From: Thalassotalea fonticola
Lineage (GTDB): Bacteria; Pseudomonadota; Gammaproteobacteria; Enterobacterales; Alteromonadaceae
Assembly (NCBI RefSeq): GCF_032911225.1
Contig: NZ_CP136600.1
Span: forward strand, 4,216,001-4,280,000
DNA: 64,000 bases
Direction of reading: 5' to 3'
Positions 1 through 8,395 of the stretch are shown piece by piece. The position numbers were made by a program, and so were the translations under genes. The notes beneath the pieces are model-generated. The model did not search any database and had not been told where the DNA came from. It saw nothing but the letters and a program-made list of their open reading frames with translations. The stretch's first letter is position 1. Every line of letters starts with the position of its first letter.

Positions 1-459
1 ACTGACTGGCAGAATAAAGCTGAACTTGCATTAGCAAAAGGCCGTGAAGATTTAGCGCGTAGTGCGCTAATTGAAAAACAAAAGTCTGAGCAAGAGTTTG
101 ATTCTTTACAGCAAGAAATGATCAGCATTGATGAAATGCTCAATGGTGTACAAGACGATTGTAGCCGTTTACAAGAAAAGTTAGCTGAAGCCAAACGTCG
201 TCAAGAGTCTTTTACCCTGCGTCAAAAGTCAGCAGAGGTAAGGTTAAAAGCGCGTCAAACAATTGATACTGGCAATATTGATAATGCCATTGCGAAGTTT
301 GAACGCTACCAACAAAAAGTCGATGAAGTTGAAGCACAAGTAGAGGCTTATGACCTTGGTAAAAACCAAAGTTTGGAAAGCCAGTTTGCAGAGCTTGAGA
401 ATCAAGATTTAATTGATGAACAACTGCAACAAATGAAGAAAAAAGTAGTTAACGGATAA
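1..459 (+). CDS. pspA: Phage shock protein A (PspA/IM30 family), 5' truncated by window edge
   Basis: PspA is a peripheral inner-membrane protein that binds stressed membranes and, in enterobacteria, holds the activator PspF inactive. The frame is open from base 1 with no start codon in the window, so the N-terminal membrane-binding helix is missing. The visible 152 residues are charged and Gln/Glu/Lys-rich, with the heptad-like pattern of the long PspA coiled coil (for example LEESQFAEL-like helices near the end), and stop at TAA 457-459. It is followed by a 33-codon membrane ORF and pspC in the same direction, which is the psp operon order and supports the call. An internal ATG at 118 is not the real start, because the family pattern continues upstream of it. 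Confidence 0.9.
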   Translation, partial: TDWQNKAELALAKGREDLARSALIEKQKSEQEFDSLQQEMISIDEMLNGVQDDCSRLQEKLAEAKRRQESFTLRQKSAEVRLKARQTIDTGNIDNAIAKFERYQQKVDEVEAQVEAYDLGKNQSLESQFAELENQDLIDEQLQQMKKKVVNG

Positions 460-527
460 TACCCATTTAGTATAAACCGTTAACTTTAACTAAACCATTA
501 ATCGGAAAGGTAAAGTTGGAATAAATT

Positions 528-629
528 ATGTTTCCATTTTCAATCATTTTTACATTATGGCTTGTGCCAGTAGCAACATTTTTTATCGGTGCTGGCGTAT
601 TTAGTATTGCAAGATACATGCAAGCATAA
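528..629 (+). CDS. 33-aa membrane microprotein in the pspB position of the psp operon
   Basis: A short ORF starts MFPFSIIFTLW, has one hydrophobic segment over about residues 3-27 and ends with a short basic tail (ARYMQA). It sits between pspA and pspC, where pspB lies in enterobacteria. A GGA-containing purine stretch lies about 7 nt before the ATG. PspB of E. coli is about 74 residues, with one transmembrane helix and a cytoplasmic coiled coil; this protein has only the membrane helix. It could be a reduced PspB analogue or an unrelated microprotein. No function is claimed. Its translation is likely but not proven from sequence alone. Confidence 0.55.
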   Translation: MFPFSIIFTLWLVPVATFFIGAGVFSIARYMQA

Positions 630-672
630 ATTGAGATTAAAATTAAAAAAGTTTATTTGTAAGGAGTAAGCT

Positions 673-885
673 ATGAATACCAATAAATACCGTGTAGAGC
701 GTCCATTTAGTAAAGACTTAGTCAATAAAAAAATTAGTGGTGTTTGTGCTGGTCTTGCACGTCATTTTGAATTACCAAGATTGGGTGTAAGAGCTGCAGT
801 TGTTGTGATTGGGTTTATGATGCCATTAGCAACAATTGTTGCTTACTTTGTCGCAGCATTATTAATGTCAAACCGTCATTATTAA
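673..885 (+). CDS. pspC: PspC domain envelope-stress membrane protein
   Basis: This 70-residue protein carries the PspC domain: a basic N-terminus, the typical stretch KKISGVCAGLARHFEL around residues 19-34, then a hydrophobic transmembrane region (about 40-64). PspC senses envelope stress and, in enterobacteria, releases PspA from PspF. A strong Shine-Dalgarno (AAGGAG) lies 7 nt upstream of the ATG. E. coli PspC is about 119 residues; this is a short form with only the core domain and one or two membrane helices. It lies downstream of pspA and the 33-aa microprotein, and is followed by another membrane protein with a similarly strong ribosome binding site. Confidence 0.88.
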   Translation: MNTNKYRVERPFSKDLVNKKISGVCAGLARHFELPRLGVRAAVVVIGFMMPLATIVAYFVAALLMSNRHY

Positions 886-926
886 TTCGTTTAGCATTAT
901 AAAATATTACAAGTTAAGGAGTAGGC

Positions 927-1262
927 ATGACATTTTTTAAATCTTTATTATTAGCTATAATTGCAACATTAATGCTTACTTATGCATTTGGAATAAGTTT
1001 AATTGAACTGTTTAATGTCAGCTTTTATATGGGGCATCAAGAAGTTGAACCATTAAAGGTTATTAGTTTGTCTGCAATCGTTGCAATTCTGCTTGTCTTT
1101 GCTGCATTGGCAATAGTGTTAAGTGTATTCGGCACCATTATTTTTAGCATTTTATTAGTCTGTGGTGGTGTATTAATGGTTGGGGTAGGTGTATTTTGGC
1201 CGATTATTTTAATTGCCGTGCTTATTTGGGCATGTACACGTCAAAAAACAGTCACTAATTAA
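927..1262 (+). CDS. Small multi-pass membrane protein at the end of the psp operon
   Basis: This 111-residue protein is dominated by hydrophobic segments at about residues 5-30, 45-68 and 70-100, giving three or four predicted transmembrane helices. The last part is glycine-rich (VCGGVLMVGVGVFWP). TAAGGAG precedes the ATG, and the 41-bp gap to pspC with no terminator suggests co-transcription. I do not recognise a named family. By position it may be an accessory psp protein involved in membrane stress, but this is inference from context only. Confidence 0.7.
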   Translation: MTFFKSLLLAIIATLMLTYAFGISLIELFNVSFYMGHQEVEPLKVISLSAIVAILLVFAALAIVLSVFGTIIFSILLVCGGVLMVGVGVFWPIILIAVLIWACTRQKTVTN

Positions 1263-1385
1263 GTGGTCTATTTCGGTAATGTGAATGTTGATTTGCATTT
1301 ATTTTATGTTTTTCAATAAATTTTATTGTCGAATCTGTTGAAATAGGCGATTATTCAGCTAATTACACCACATTGGTCATTTACC

Positions 1386-1814
1386 ATGAAGCTTAACTAT
1401 TTCTTAACAACACTTATTTCTTTCTTTATTTCTTCAAGTGTACTGGCAGCAGATATTAGTGTTAGCGAGCAATATGTTAGAGAAACTATACCTGGTACTA
1501 CTATCAGCTCTGCCTACATGAGTTTGTCAAACCAATCGAATAAGCCTGTTACTCTTACCTCTGTTAGCTCAACTATTAGCAAAAGAATTGAAATGCATGA
1601 GCATATAATGACAGAAGAAATGATGAAAATGCAGCAAGTCGATTCTATAGTTATTAATGCAAATGACCAAGTAGTACTGCAACCACATGGATATCACTTA
1701 ATGGTGTTTAATTTGCAACAACCATTACAAGCTGATACTGAAATTACTATGACGTTACACTTTGATAATAAAGAAAATGTTACTATTAAAGTGCCCGTGC
1801 AGGGACTTAAGTAA
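1386..1814 (+). CDS. Periplasmic copper chaperone PCu(A)C family protein
   Basis: The 142-residue protein begins with a clear Sec signal peptide (cleavage probably after VLAA, about residue 21). The mature part is a PCu(A)C (formerly DUF461) domain. The copper-binding pattern is visible: MHEHIM near residues 63-68, a Met-rich stretch (EEMMKMQQV), and later HGYHLM around residues 101-106, matching the family's H-M...H-x-M ligand set. These proteins bind Cu(I) in the periplasm and help deliver it to the CuA centre of cytochrome oxidase. No SCO/Cox genes lie next to it here; the next gene is a DUF2333 protein in the same direction. Confidence 0.88.
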   Translation: MKLNYFLTTLISFFISSSVLAADISVSEQYVRETIPGTTISSAYMSLSNQSNKPVTLTSVSSTISKRIEMHEHIMTEEMMKMQQVDSIVINANDQVVLQPHGYHLMVFNLQQPLQADTEITMTLHFDNKENVTIKVPVQGLK

Positions 1815-1851
1815 TTAAACAAATAACGGCATCATCACTAAAGGATAAATT

Positions 1852-2844
1852 ATGACTGTTAATTTCTCGTTTAAATCTATCACCATAACGTCAATAGTTG
1901 TGGTTTTTCTTTTTTATATATTAGGTGTGTTTTGGAGTTTTGAACCTGGTACATTCGATGTGCGGGAGCAGGCAGTAAATGATGCTAAAGTCGCAAATGT
2001 AAAACCCGTTGTAGGTTATACCACCACCACCACTTTAATTCGAGTCGCTGAAAAGTTGCAAGATAAGCCAGGCGGTTATTTATCAAATGATAAAATACCC
2101 CCTTCATTGTTTCTGGATAATATTCCTGCATGGGAGTTTGGCGTACTAGAAATGGTTCGTGACTTATCTCTAGTAATGCGTCAATCATTTAGCCGATCAC
2201 AATCACAATCTCTTGAAAATAAACATTTAAAAAATGCACAGCCAAAATTTAATATAGACGCTTATACATGGGCCATCCCAAGTGCAGAAGGTGAATACAG
2301 CTCTGCAGTTGAAGATTTATATGCTTATCGTCAAGATTTAGCTGACCCTTTAGTACAAGATGCGCAGTTTTATGCTCGTGCCGATAATCTTCGTGATTAT
2401 TTACGAGAAATAGAAAAACGATTAGGTAGTTATTCGCAACGCTTAAGCGCCAGTGTTGGTCGTAACCAATTGAATACAGATTTGGCCGGTGATAAAGATG
2501 CGGTGCAATCTACATTTTCAGCATCGGCTGTTATAGTAAAAACCAGTTGGTGGAAAATTGACGATGTGTTTTACGAATCACGTGGCGCTTGTTGGGCATT
2601 GTTGCATATGCTACAAGCCATCGAAGTTGATTTTGCCGATGTATTGGAAAATAAAAATGCCACCGTAAGTGTGAGCCAAATAATTAGAGAATTAGAAGCT
2701 ACTCAAGCTGCTGTTTGGAGTCCTATGATTTTAAATGGTAGTGGTTTCGGCATAGGTGCTAATCATTCATTAGTAATGGCAAATTATATTTCCAGAGCTA
2801 ATGCAGCATTAATTGATTTGAGGGAATTATTAAGTCAGGGTTAA
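1852..2844 (+). CDS. DUF2333 family inner-membrane anchored protein
   Basis: This 330-residue protein has one N-terminal transmembrane helix (about residues 10-30, VVVFLFYILGVFW) followed by a large soluble part, probably periplasmic. The N-terminal wording around FWSFEP and the C-terminal WSPMILNGSGFGIGANHSLVMANYISRANAALIDL match my memory of the DUF2333 family of gammaproteobacteria, whose function is unknown. AAGGA stands 7-8 nt upstream of the ATG. It lies 37 bp after the copper chaperone gene and 42 bp before an outer-membrane protein gene, all in the same direction, so these may share a transcript. Confidence 0.82.
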   Translation: MTVNFSFKSITITSIVVVFLFYILGVFWSFEPGTFDVREQAVNDAKVANVKPVVGYTTTTTLIRVAEKLQDKPGGYLSNDKIPPSLFLDNIPAWEFGVLEMVRDLSLVMRQSFSRSQSQSLENKHLKNAQPKFNIDAYTWAIPSAEGEYSSAVEDLYAYRQDLADPLVQDAQFYARADNLRDYLREIEKRLGSYSQRLSASVGRNQLNTDLAGDKDAVQSTFSASAVIVKTSWWKIDDVFYESRGACWALLHMLQAIEVDFADVLENKNATVSVSQIIRELEATQAAVWSPMILNGSGFGIGANHSLVMANYISRANAALIDLRELLSQG

Positions 2845-2886
2845 TAGAAATACAAATATAAATAAAAATAACAGGGTAAAAATAAA

Positions 2887-3615
2887 ATGAATAAAACAGC
2901 TGCGTTAATTAGCTCGCTAATGTTGTTAACCAGTACTACAGCTGCGGCCGATGCTATCGGTGTTTATGTTGGTGCTCAAGGGTGGGATATGGCTGCAGAA
3001 GGTAGCCATGGTGAAAATAACGAGTTAGTAGAATATAACTTTAAAGATGAATCACAAGCTAGGTTTTATCTTGCTTTTGAACATCCGGTACCGTTTATTC
3101 CGAATATTAAAATTGCTCATTCAGAGTTAATGACTAAAGGGTTAGAAGTTGATACAAACAATGAATTTGCCAACCTAGTAGTTGAGGGTTCTGAAGTTGA
3201 TTTTACTTATACTGATTACACCCTTTATTACGAACTGTTTGATAATGGTTTATTCTCTTTTGATTTTGGTTTAACGGCTAAAGATTTTGAAGGTGAATTA
3301 CTTACGAGCGATACTATGGGACTTGATGAAGACTCAGTAGATGAAATTATTCCTATGCTTTATGCGTCAGCGCAAGTGTCTTTACCTGGTACTGGCTTAA
3401 GTGTATTTGCTGAAGGCAATTTTTTAAGCATTGATGATCACACTCTTGCTGATTACCAAGCAGGTATCGCTTACGCATTAATTGATAACATTGTTATCGA
3501 CGTTAACCTTTCAGCAGGTTACCGCGTAGTAGATCTTGAATTAGATGACTTAGATGGTGTTTATGCCGATCTAGAATTTGATGGTGCATTTGCTGGTGTT
3601 GAAGTTCACTTCTAA
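2887..3615 (+). CDS. TIGR04219-type outer-membrane beta-barrel protein
   Basis: The 242-residue product starts with a Sec signal peptide (MNKTAALISSLMLLTSTTAAA) and continues with alternating amphipathic strands, many aromatic residues and a C-terminal aromatic (GVEVHF), as expected for an outer-membrane barrel inserted by the BAM complex. The start of the mature part (IGVYVGAQGWDMAAEGSHG) matches the TIGR04219 family of small Vibrio/Shewanella/Alteromonas outer-membrane proteins. The family's function is not known to me. It is the last gene before a good intrinsic terminator. Confidence 0.8.
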   Translation: MNKTAALISSLMLLTSTTAAADAIGVYVGAQGWDMAAEGSHGENNELVEYNFKDESQARFYLAFEHPVPFIPNIKIAHSELMTKGLEVDTNNEFANLVVEGSEVDFTYTDYTLYYELFDNGLFSFDFGLTAKDFEGELLTSDTMGLDEDSVDEIIPMLYASAQVSLPGTGLSVFAEGNFLSIDDHTLADYQAGIAYALIDNIVIDVNLSAGYRVVDLELDDLDGVYADLEFDGAFAGVEVHF

Positions 3616-3642
3616 TAAACCTGCTACACACCTTTATATAAT

Positions 3643-3676
3643 AAAATCCTGTACAGCTCTGCTGTCAGGATTTTTT
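3643..3676 (+). terminator. Intrinsic terminator after the barrel-protein gene
   Basis: AAATCCTG and CAGGATTT form a stem, extended inside by ACAG/CTGT around a CTCTG loop, and followed by a run of T. It lies about 30 bp after the stop of the preceding gene. The rest of the 3616-4052 gap holds a dispersed repeat copy and a dyad upstream of cysJ; I see no gene there. Confidence 0.85.
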
Positions 3677-3781
3677 ACTTCATGGAAGAAGGAATATCAA
3701 TTTGCCATGGACCGCTCAATCACATCCCTGTGAACACGGCATTCATTACATCGTGTAAATCATGGCTTGAAATTGATTCAA

Positions 3782-3819
3782 TTCAAGGATGAATTAACTT
3801 AGAATTACCATGGATCGTT
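3782..3819. repeat. Dispersed copy of a short palindromic repeat (family also at 14961-15060)
   Basis: This stretch matches the two tandem units at 14961-15060 with few differences; the shared core is AACTTAGAATTACCATGGAT. The core can fold through ACCA/TGGT. It lies in the gene-free interval between the barrel-protein terminator and cysJ. Three copies in one window, two of them tandem, point to a short repetitive extragenic element. Confidence 0.7.
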
Positions 3820-3922
3820 AATTCACATCTTCGGTAATAACTTCTCTGCTTAACTCTGATATTCCCTCCTGTTGAAATGTAAATTATTGTTTGCAGATTG
3901 AATTAACCATTATTGCTCTAAG

Positions 3923-3966
3923 TTATTCCAAAATAGATAAATAATTCATATTCTATTTTGGAATAA
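3923..3966. promoter_or_regulatory. Perfect 14-bp inverted repeat upstream of cysJIH, candidate CysB-type operator
   Basis: TTATTCCAAAATAG at 3923-3936 is exactly the reverse complement of CTATTTTGGAATAA at 3953-3966, with a 16-nt AT-rich spacer. It lies 86 bp before the cysJ start and has no convincing terminator role, since the nearest upstream gene already has a terminator. Sulfur-assimilation operons of gammaproteobacteria are activated by the LysR-type protein CysB, and its sites carry ATTCC-like half-sites. Assignment to CysB is inference. Confidence 0.5.
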
Positions 3967-4052
3967 AAAAGCTTTATCTATTCTTTTATGTTTTCCTTAA
4001 GCCTGTATATCCTTTATGCATTGTAAAATTAATGTAATTTGGGATAAACGCC

Positions 4053-5867
4053 ATGTTGGTAAAAGCCAATAATGATATTCAAGCCAGCTTAGGTAGTGAT
4101 CAACTGCTACAGCTGCAACAAGTCATTCATCAATATTCACCATTACAACTTGCTTGGGCAAGTGGTTATTTGGCTGCTAAAAGCGAAAATCCGGCAAACC
4201 AAGTTATGCCGCAAACTAGTGCCAGCCCTGCGGGTAAATTGACTATTCTTTTTGGTTCGCAAACCGGTAATGCTAAAGCTGTTGCACAGCAGGTTCATGC
4301 AGAGGCCGAAAGCCAAGGCATTAATGCCAGCTTAGTAAACATGGCCGATTACAAGCCAAAGTCGTTAAAATCGGAAACACACATATTAATTGTTACTAGC
4401 ACTAATGGTGAAGGTGAAGCACCAGATGATGCTATGGCGTTGCATGAATTTTTAGATTCAAAAAGAGCGCCTAAATTAGATTCATTACAATATTCAGTAT
4501 TAGCTTTGGGTGATTCAAGCTATGAATATTTTTGTCAAACAGGTAAAGATTTTGATGAAAGATTAGCTAAGCTTGGCGCTAAACGCATAAGTGACCGTAT
4601 TGATTGTGACGTTGATTACGTTGCTCAAGCAAAAGCTTGGCAAGAAGAAAATTTAAAACTCGTTGCCGAAACTTTAGTGGCTAATACTGCTGAGGTAGTG
4701 CAATTACCGGTAGGAAATGCAGCTATAGCTGAAAACGTAAGCGCATATAACAAAGAAAATCCATTTTTAGCTACTATTGTTGCTAACCAGAAAATTACCG
4801 GACGAGATTCGAATAAAGTTGTACAGCACATTGAAATTGATTTGGAAGGTTCAGAGATAAGCTATCAACCAGGCGATGCTTTAGGTATCTGGCCTGTTAA
4901 TGATCAAGCTTTGGTTGCAGCAATTACTAATGCGCTAAACCTAGATTTAACTGAATTAGTCACAGCAAATGGTGAAGAAGTAAGCTTGCAGCTGGCTTTA
5001 CAAGAAAAGCTTGAAGTAACCGGTTTAAGTAAAGTAGTCATTACTAAATGGGCAGAACTTGCTAATAACCAAACTCTTACGGATTTATTGACTGATGCTG
5101 ATAACTTACGCGATTTCATCAATAACAAACAGCTTATCGATTTAATTACTACTTATCCTGCGACTTTATCTGCGCAGACATTGGTTGATAGTCTAGCTGC
5201 GTTAACGCCTCGTTTGTACTCAATAGCATCAAGCCAGGAAGAAGTGGAAGAAGAAGTGCACTTAACTGTTGGTTTGGTTGACTATGTTGAACAAACAAGC
5301 GAAGGCGATGTACGTCGCTTAGGTAGTGCTTCAGGATTTTTAATTGAACGTTTGCAAGAAGACGACCAAGTAAAAGTATTTATTGAGCATAATAATAACT
5401 TCCGTTTACCAGAAGATACCGAGACATCAATCATTATGGTTGGTCCTGGAACTGGTGTTGCACCATTTAGAGCTTTTCTACAGCAACGTGAAGCACAAGA
5501 TGCAAATGGTGGTAACTGGTTAGTGTTTGGCGACCAAACGTTTACTCAAGACTTTTTATATCAAGTTGAGTGGCAAAGTTACCTAAAATCAGGTGTGTTA
5601 TCTCGTTTAGATGTGGCCTTTTCACGAGACCAAGCTGAAAAAGTGTATGTACAACACAAGTTAAAAGCGAATGGCAAAGAAGTATTTGCCTGGTTAGAAA
5701 ATGGCGCACATTTTTATATCTGTGGTGATATGTCCCGCATGGCTAAAGATGTTCATCAGACTTTAGTTGAGATTGTTAGTGAGCACGGTAATAAAACCGC
5801 TGCCCAAGCCGAAGATTATTTAAAGCAATTACGCATTAATAAGCGTTACCAGAAGGATGTATATTAA
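4053..5867 (+). CDS. cysJ: Sulfite reductase (NADPH) flavoprotein alpha subunit
   Basis: CysJ passes electrons from NADPH through FAD and FMN to the CysI hemoprotein for reduction of sulfite to sulfide in the cytoplasm. The 604 residues match the usual length of about 600. Order: an N-terminal flavodoxin domain (about 65-205) with the FMN phosphate loop FGSQTGNA and the [11 protein letters not shown] loop, then the FAD/NADPH reductase part with RLYSIASS (FAD binding), [17 protein letters not shown] (NADPH binding) and a C-terminal KRYQKDVY. The stop and the cysI start overlap in TAATG, implying translational coupling. A weak GGGAT stretch precedes the ATG. A perfect 14-bp dyad lies upstream. 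Confidence 0.96.
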   Translation: MLVKANNDIQASLGSDQLLQLQQVIHQYSPLQLAWASGYLAAKSENPANQVMPQTSASPAGKLTILFGSQTGNAKAVAQQVHAEAESQGINASLVNMADYKPKSLKSETHILIVTSTNGEGEAPDDAMALHEFLDSKRAPKLDSLQYSVLALGDSSYEYFCQTGKDFDERLAKLGAKRISDRIDCDVDYVAQAKAWQEENLKLVAETLVANTAEVVQLPVGNAAIAENVSAYNKENPFLATIVANQKITGRDSNKVVQHIEIDLEGSEISYQPGDALGIWPVNDQALVAAITNALNLDLTELVTANGEEVSLQLALQEKLEVTGLSKVVITKWAELANNQTLTDLLTDADNLRDFINNKQLIDLITTYPATLSAQTLVDSLAALTPRLYSIASSQEEVEEEVHLTVGLVDYVEQTSEGDVRRLGSASGFLIERLQEDDQVKVFIEHNNNFRLPEDTETSIIMVGPGTGVAPFRAFLQQREAQDANGGNWLVFGDQTFTQDFLYQVEWQSYLKSGVLSRLDVAFSRDQAEKVYVQHKLKANGKEVFAWLENGAHFYICGDMSRMAKDVHQTLVEIVSEHGNKTAAQAEDYLKQLRINKRYQKDVY

Positions 5868-7603
5868 TGTCTAATTTAGCCGATAAAATTGAACTAAACC
5901 CTAATGTTGTACAAGGAAAGCATGCCGACAATGAACGTCTAAAAGCTGAAAGCAAACATTTACGTGGCACGATAGTTGAAGATTTAAAAGATGAAATTAC
6001 CGGTGGCTTCACCGCTGATAACTTTCAGTTAATCCGTACTCATGGTATGTATCAGCAAGATGATCGTGATATTCGTGCTGAGCGTGCTAAGCAAAAATTA
6101 GAACCTCTGCATAATGTTATGCTTAGAGCTAGGATGCCTGGTGGCATTATTACTCCTAGCCAGTGGTTAGCTATTGATAAGTTTGCCGATGAGCACACTT
6201 CTTATGGCAGTATTCGTTTGACAACTCGCCAAACGTTTCAGTTTCATGGTGTGTTGAAACCGAATATTAAATTGATGCATCAAACGCTTAATAAAATAGG
6301 TATTGATGCTATTGCAACTGCTGGTGATGTTAACCGTAACGTATTATGTACTTCTAACCCGGTTGAGTCGGTTTTACATCAAGAAGCCTATCAATGGGCT
6401 ATCAAAATTAGTGAGCATTTACTCCCTAAAACTCGTGCGTATGCTGAGATTTGGCTTGATGGTGAAAAAATTGAAGAAACACCTGGCCAAGAAGTTGAGC
6501 CTATTCTAGGTAGTACTTATTTACCGCGTAAATTTAAAACTACCGTCGTTATCCCACCAGATAATGATATTGACGTGCACGCTAACGATTTAAACTTTGT
6601 GGCGATTAGCGACGGTAAAAAATTAATTGGTTTCAACGTACTTGTCGGTGGCGGTTTAGCCATGACCTTTGGTGATGACTCTACTTACCCAAGAAAGGCT
6701 GATGATTTTGGCTTTATCGAACTTAAAGATACCTTAGCATTTGCCGAAGCTGTTGTTACTACGCAACGCGATTGGGGTAACCGTGTTAACCGTAAAAATG
6801 CGAAAACTAAATACACTTTAGACAGAGTAGGTATCGATACTTTTAAAGCTGAAGTTGAAGCGCGTACTGGCGTTAAGTTCGAAGATTCAAAACCTTATGA
6901 GTTTACCAACCGCGGCGATAAAGTTGGCTGGGTTGAAGGTATCGATAATAAGCATCATTTAACCCTATTTATTGAAAATGGTCGTTTAAAAGACACGCAA
7001 GATGACAAGCTTAAAAGTGGTGTAAAAGCTATTGCTGAAATTCATCAAGGCGATTTCCGTATGACGGCGAATCAAAACTTGATTGTTGCTGGTGTGTCTC
7101 AAGAGCAGAAAGCTGTTATTGAAAACATTGCTATTGAACATGGCTTAATTGATAGCAAGCAATCGAATCAGCGTCAAAATTCGATGGCCTGTGTTGCATT
7201 TCCAACTTGTCCGTTAGCGATGGCAGAAGCAGAGCGCTTTTTACCAAGTTATGTAACAGATATTGAGGGATTATTAGCCAAACATAATATTGCAGATGAG
7301 CATATTATTTTCAGAGTAACGGGTTGTCCTAATGGTTGTGGCCGTGCAATGCTTGCCGAAGTTGGTTTAGTTGGTCGTGGACCAGACAAATATAATATGT
7401 ATTTAGGTGGTAATGTTGCCGGTACCCGTGTGCCAAAACTTTACCAGGATAATATCAGTTCAGCGCAAGTGTTGGTTCATTTAGATGAACTAATTGGCTT
7501 ATGGGTAGAAAAACGCAATGAGCAGGAATGTTTCGGCGATTTTGTAATACGTGAAGGCATTGTCAAAGAAGTGATAGTTAGTAAACGGGATTTTCATGGC
7601 TAA
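5867..7603 (+). CDS. cysI: Sulfite reductase (NADPH) hemoprotein beta subunit
   Basis: CysI carries siroheme and a [4Fe-4S] cluster and performs the six-electron reduction of sulfite to sulfide. The protein is 578 residues, close to the usual 570. Substrate-pocket regions are visible ([15 protein letters not shown] near residue 110 and the NRKNAKTKY region near 306), as are the four cluster cysteines in two pairs: [11 protein letters not shown] and [12 protein letters not shown]. The ATG overlaps the cysJ stop by one base, and the 3' end overlaps cysH by 8 bp, so cysJIH is a tightly coupled operon. No siroheme synthase (cysG) or sulfate adenylyltransferase gene is in the window. Confidence 0.97.
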   Translation: MSNLADKIELNPNVVQGKHADNERLKAESKHLRGTIVEDLKDEITGGFTADNFQLIRTHGMYQQDDRDIRAERAKQKLEPLHNVMLRARMPGGIITPSQWLAIDKFADEHTSYGSIRLTTRQTFQFHGVLKPNIKLMHQTLNKIGIDAIATAGDVNRNVLCTSNPVESVLHQEAYQWAIKISEHLLPKTRAYAEIWLDGEKIEETPGQEVEPILGSTYLPRKFKTTVVIPPDNDIDVHANDLNFVAISDGKKLIGFNVLVGGGLAMTFGDDSTYPRKADDFGFIELKDTLAFAEAVVTTQRDWGNRVNRKNAKTKYTLDRVGIDTFKAEVEARTGVKFEDSKPYEFTNRGDKVGWVEGIDNKHHLTLFIENGRLKDTQDDKLKSGVKAIAEIHQGDFRMTANQNLIVAGVSQEQKAVIENIAIEHGLIDSKQSNQRQNSMACVAFPTCPLAMAEAERFLPSYVTDIEGLLAKHNIADEHIIFRVTGCPNGCGRAMLAEVGLVGRGPDKYNMYLGGNVAGTRVPKLYQDNISSAQVLVHLDELIGLWVEKRNEQECFGDFVIREGIVKEVIVSKRDFHG

Positions 7604-8336
7604 CATAGCAGTTAACAACAGATTTCCGGCATCATTGCCCGACTCATTATTAGAAAGTTGGAATGAACAACTTGAGAAAATGAGTGCCAGTGAACGTGTT
7701 GCATGGGCATTTGAACATTTACCAAACAATTTTGCCTTAACTTCAAGTTTTGGTATTCAATCTGCGGTAATGTTACATATGATGACGCAGATAAAACCTG
7801 ATATACCGGTGCTGTTAACCGATACAGGCTATTTGTTTGCAGAAACTTATCGCTTTATTGATGAGCTAACCGAACGTTTAAATTTAAATTTAAAGGTATT
7901 TCGTGCTGATATTTCTCCAGCTTGGCAACGTGCTAGGCATGGTGAACAATGGCAGCAGGGTGAAGCAGAGTTAAAACAATATAATTTAACCAATAAAGTA
8001 ACGCCGTTAGAAAAAGGCTTGGATGAGATAGGTGTTAACACTTGGTTTTCTGGTGTAAGACGCAGTCAAACAGATCATCGTAAATCATTACCTGTATTGC
8101 AAGTTATTCGCGGTCGCTTTAAATTACATCCAATAATTGACTGGAGTAATAAAGACGTTCACGAATATCTAACCAAGCATAATTTACCGTACCACCCTTT
8201 ATGGGATGAAGGTTATGTATCAGTAGGTGACGAACATTCATCATTGCCATTGTCAGCGCAAATGGATGAGCAAGATACTCGTTTTAATGGTATGCAACGT
8301 GAGTGTGGGTTACACACTGATGGTGATGGGATATAA
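7596..8336 (+). CDS. cysH: Phosphoadenylyl-sulfate (PAPS) reductase
   Basis: CysH reduces 3'-phosphoadenylyl sulfate to sulfite using thioredoxin, the step before CysJI. The 246-residue protein shows the adenine nucleotide alpha-hydrolase fold: the loop [13 protein letters not shown] around residues 50-62, the [15 protein letters not shown] motif, [13 protein letters not shown], and the C-terminal catalytic ECGLH motif. Only this single catalytic cysteine motif is present and the cysteine pairs that bind an iron-sulfur cluster in APS reductases are absent, so the PAPS-using type is favoured. The start overlaps the end of cysI by 8 bp. The gene ends just before a long perfect hairpin shared with the convergent hppA. 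Confidence 0.96.
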   Translation: MANIAVNNRFPASLPDSLLESWNEQLEKMSASERVAWAFEHLPNNFALTSSFGIQSAVMLHMMTQIKPDIPVLLTDTGYLFAETYRFIDELTERLNLNLKVFRADISPAWQRARHGEQWQQGEAELKQYNLTNKVTPLEKGLDEIGVNTWFSGVRRSQTDHRKSLPVLQVIRGRFKLHPIIDWSNKDVHEYLTKHNLPYHPLWDEGYVSVGDEHSSLPLSAQMDEQDTRFNGMQRECGLHTDGDGI

Positions 8337-8342
8337 ATAACT

Positions 8343-8395
8343 AGGGTCAGAGTCAGGTTTATTGATAATAAACCTGACTCTGACCCTCATTTTTT
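8343..8395. terminator. Perfect 21-bp hairpin between convergent cysH and hppA
   Basis: Bases 8343-8363 and 8367-8387 are exact reverse complements around a GAT loop, followed on the plus strand by CATTTTTT. It starts 6 bp after cysH and ends next to the hppA stop, so it can terminate cysH transcription and probably transcription from both sides. The arm begins AGGGTCAGAGTCAGG, which resembles repeat sequences associated with REP/RAYT elements in marine gammaproteobacteria as I remember them; that link is tentative. Confidence 0.75.

Noticed and set aside
1265..1345. Loose inverted repeat CTATTTC/GAAATAG after the psp operon
   Set aside because: The arms are short, the spacing is about 65 bp and there is no T run, so it does not qualify as a terminator.
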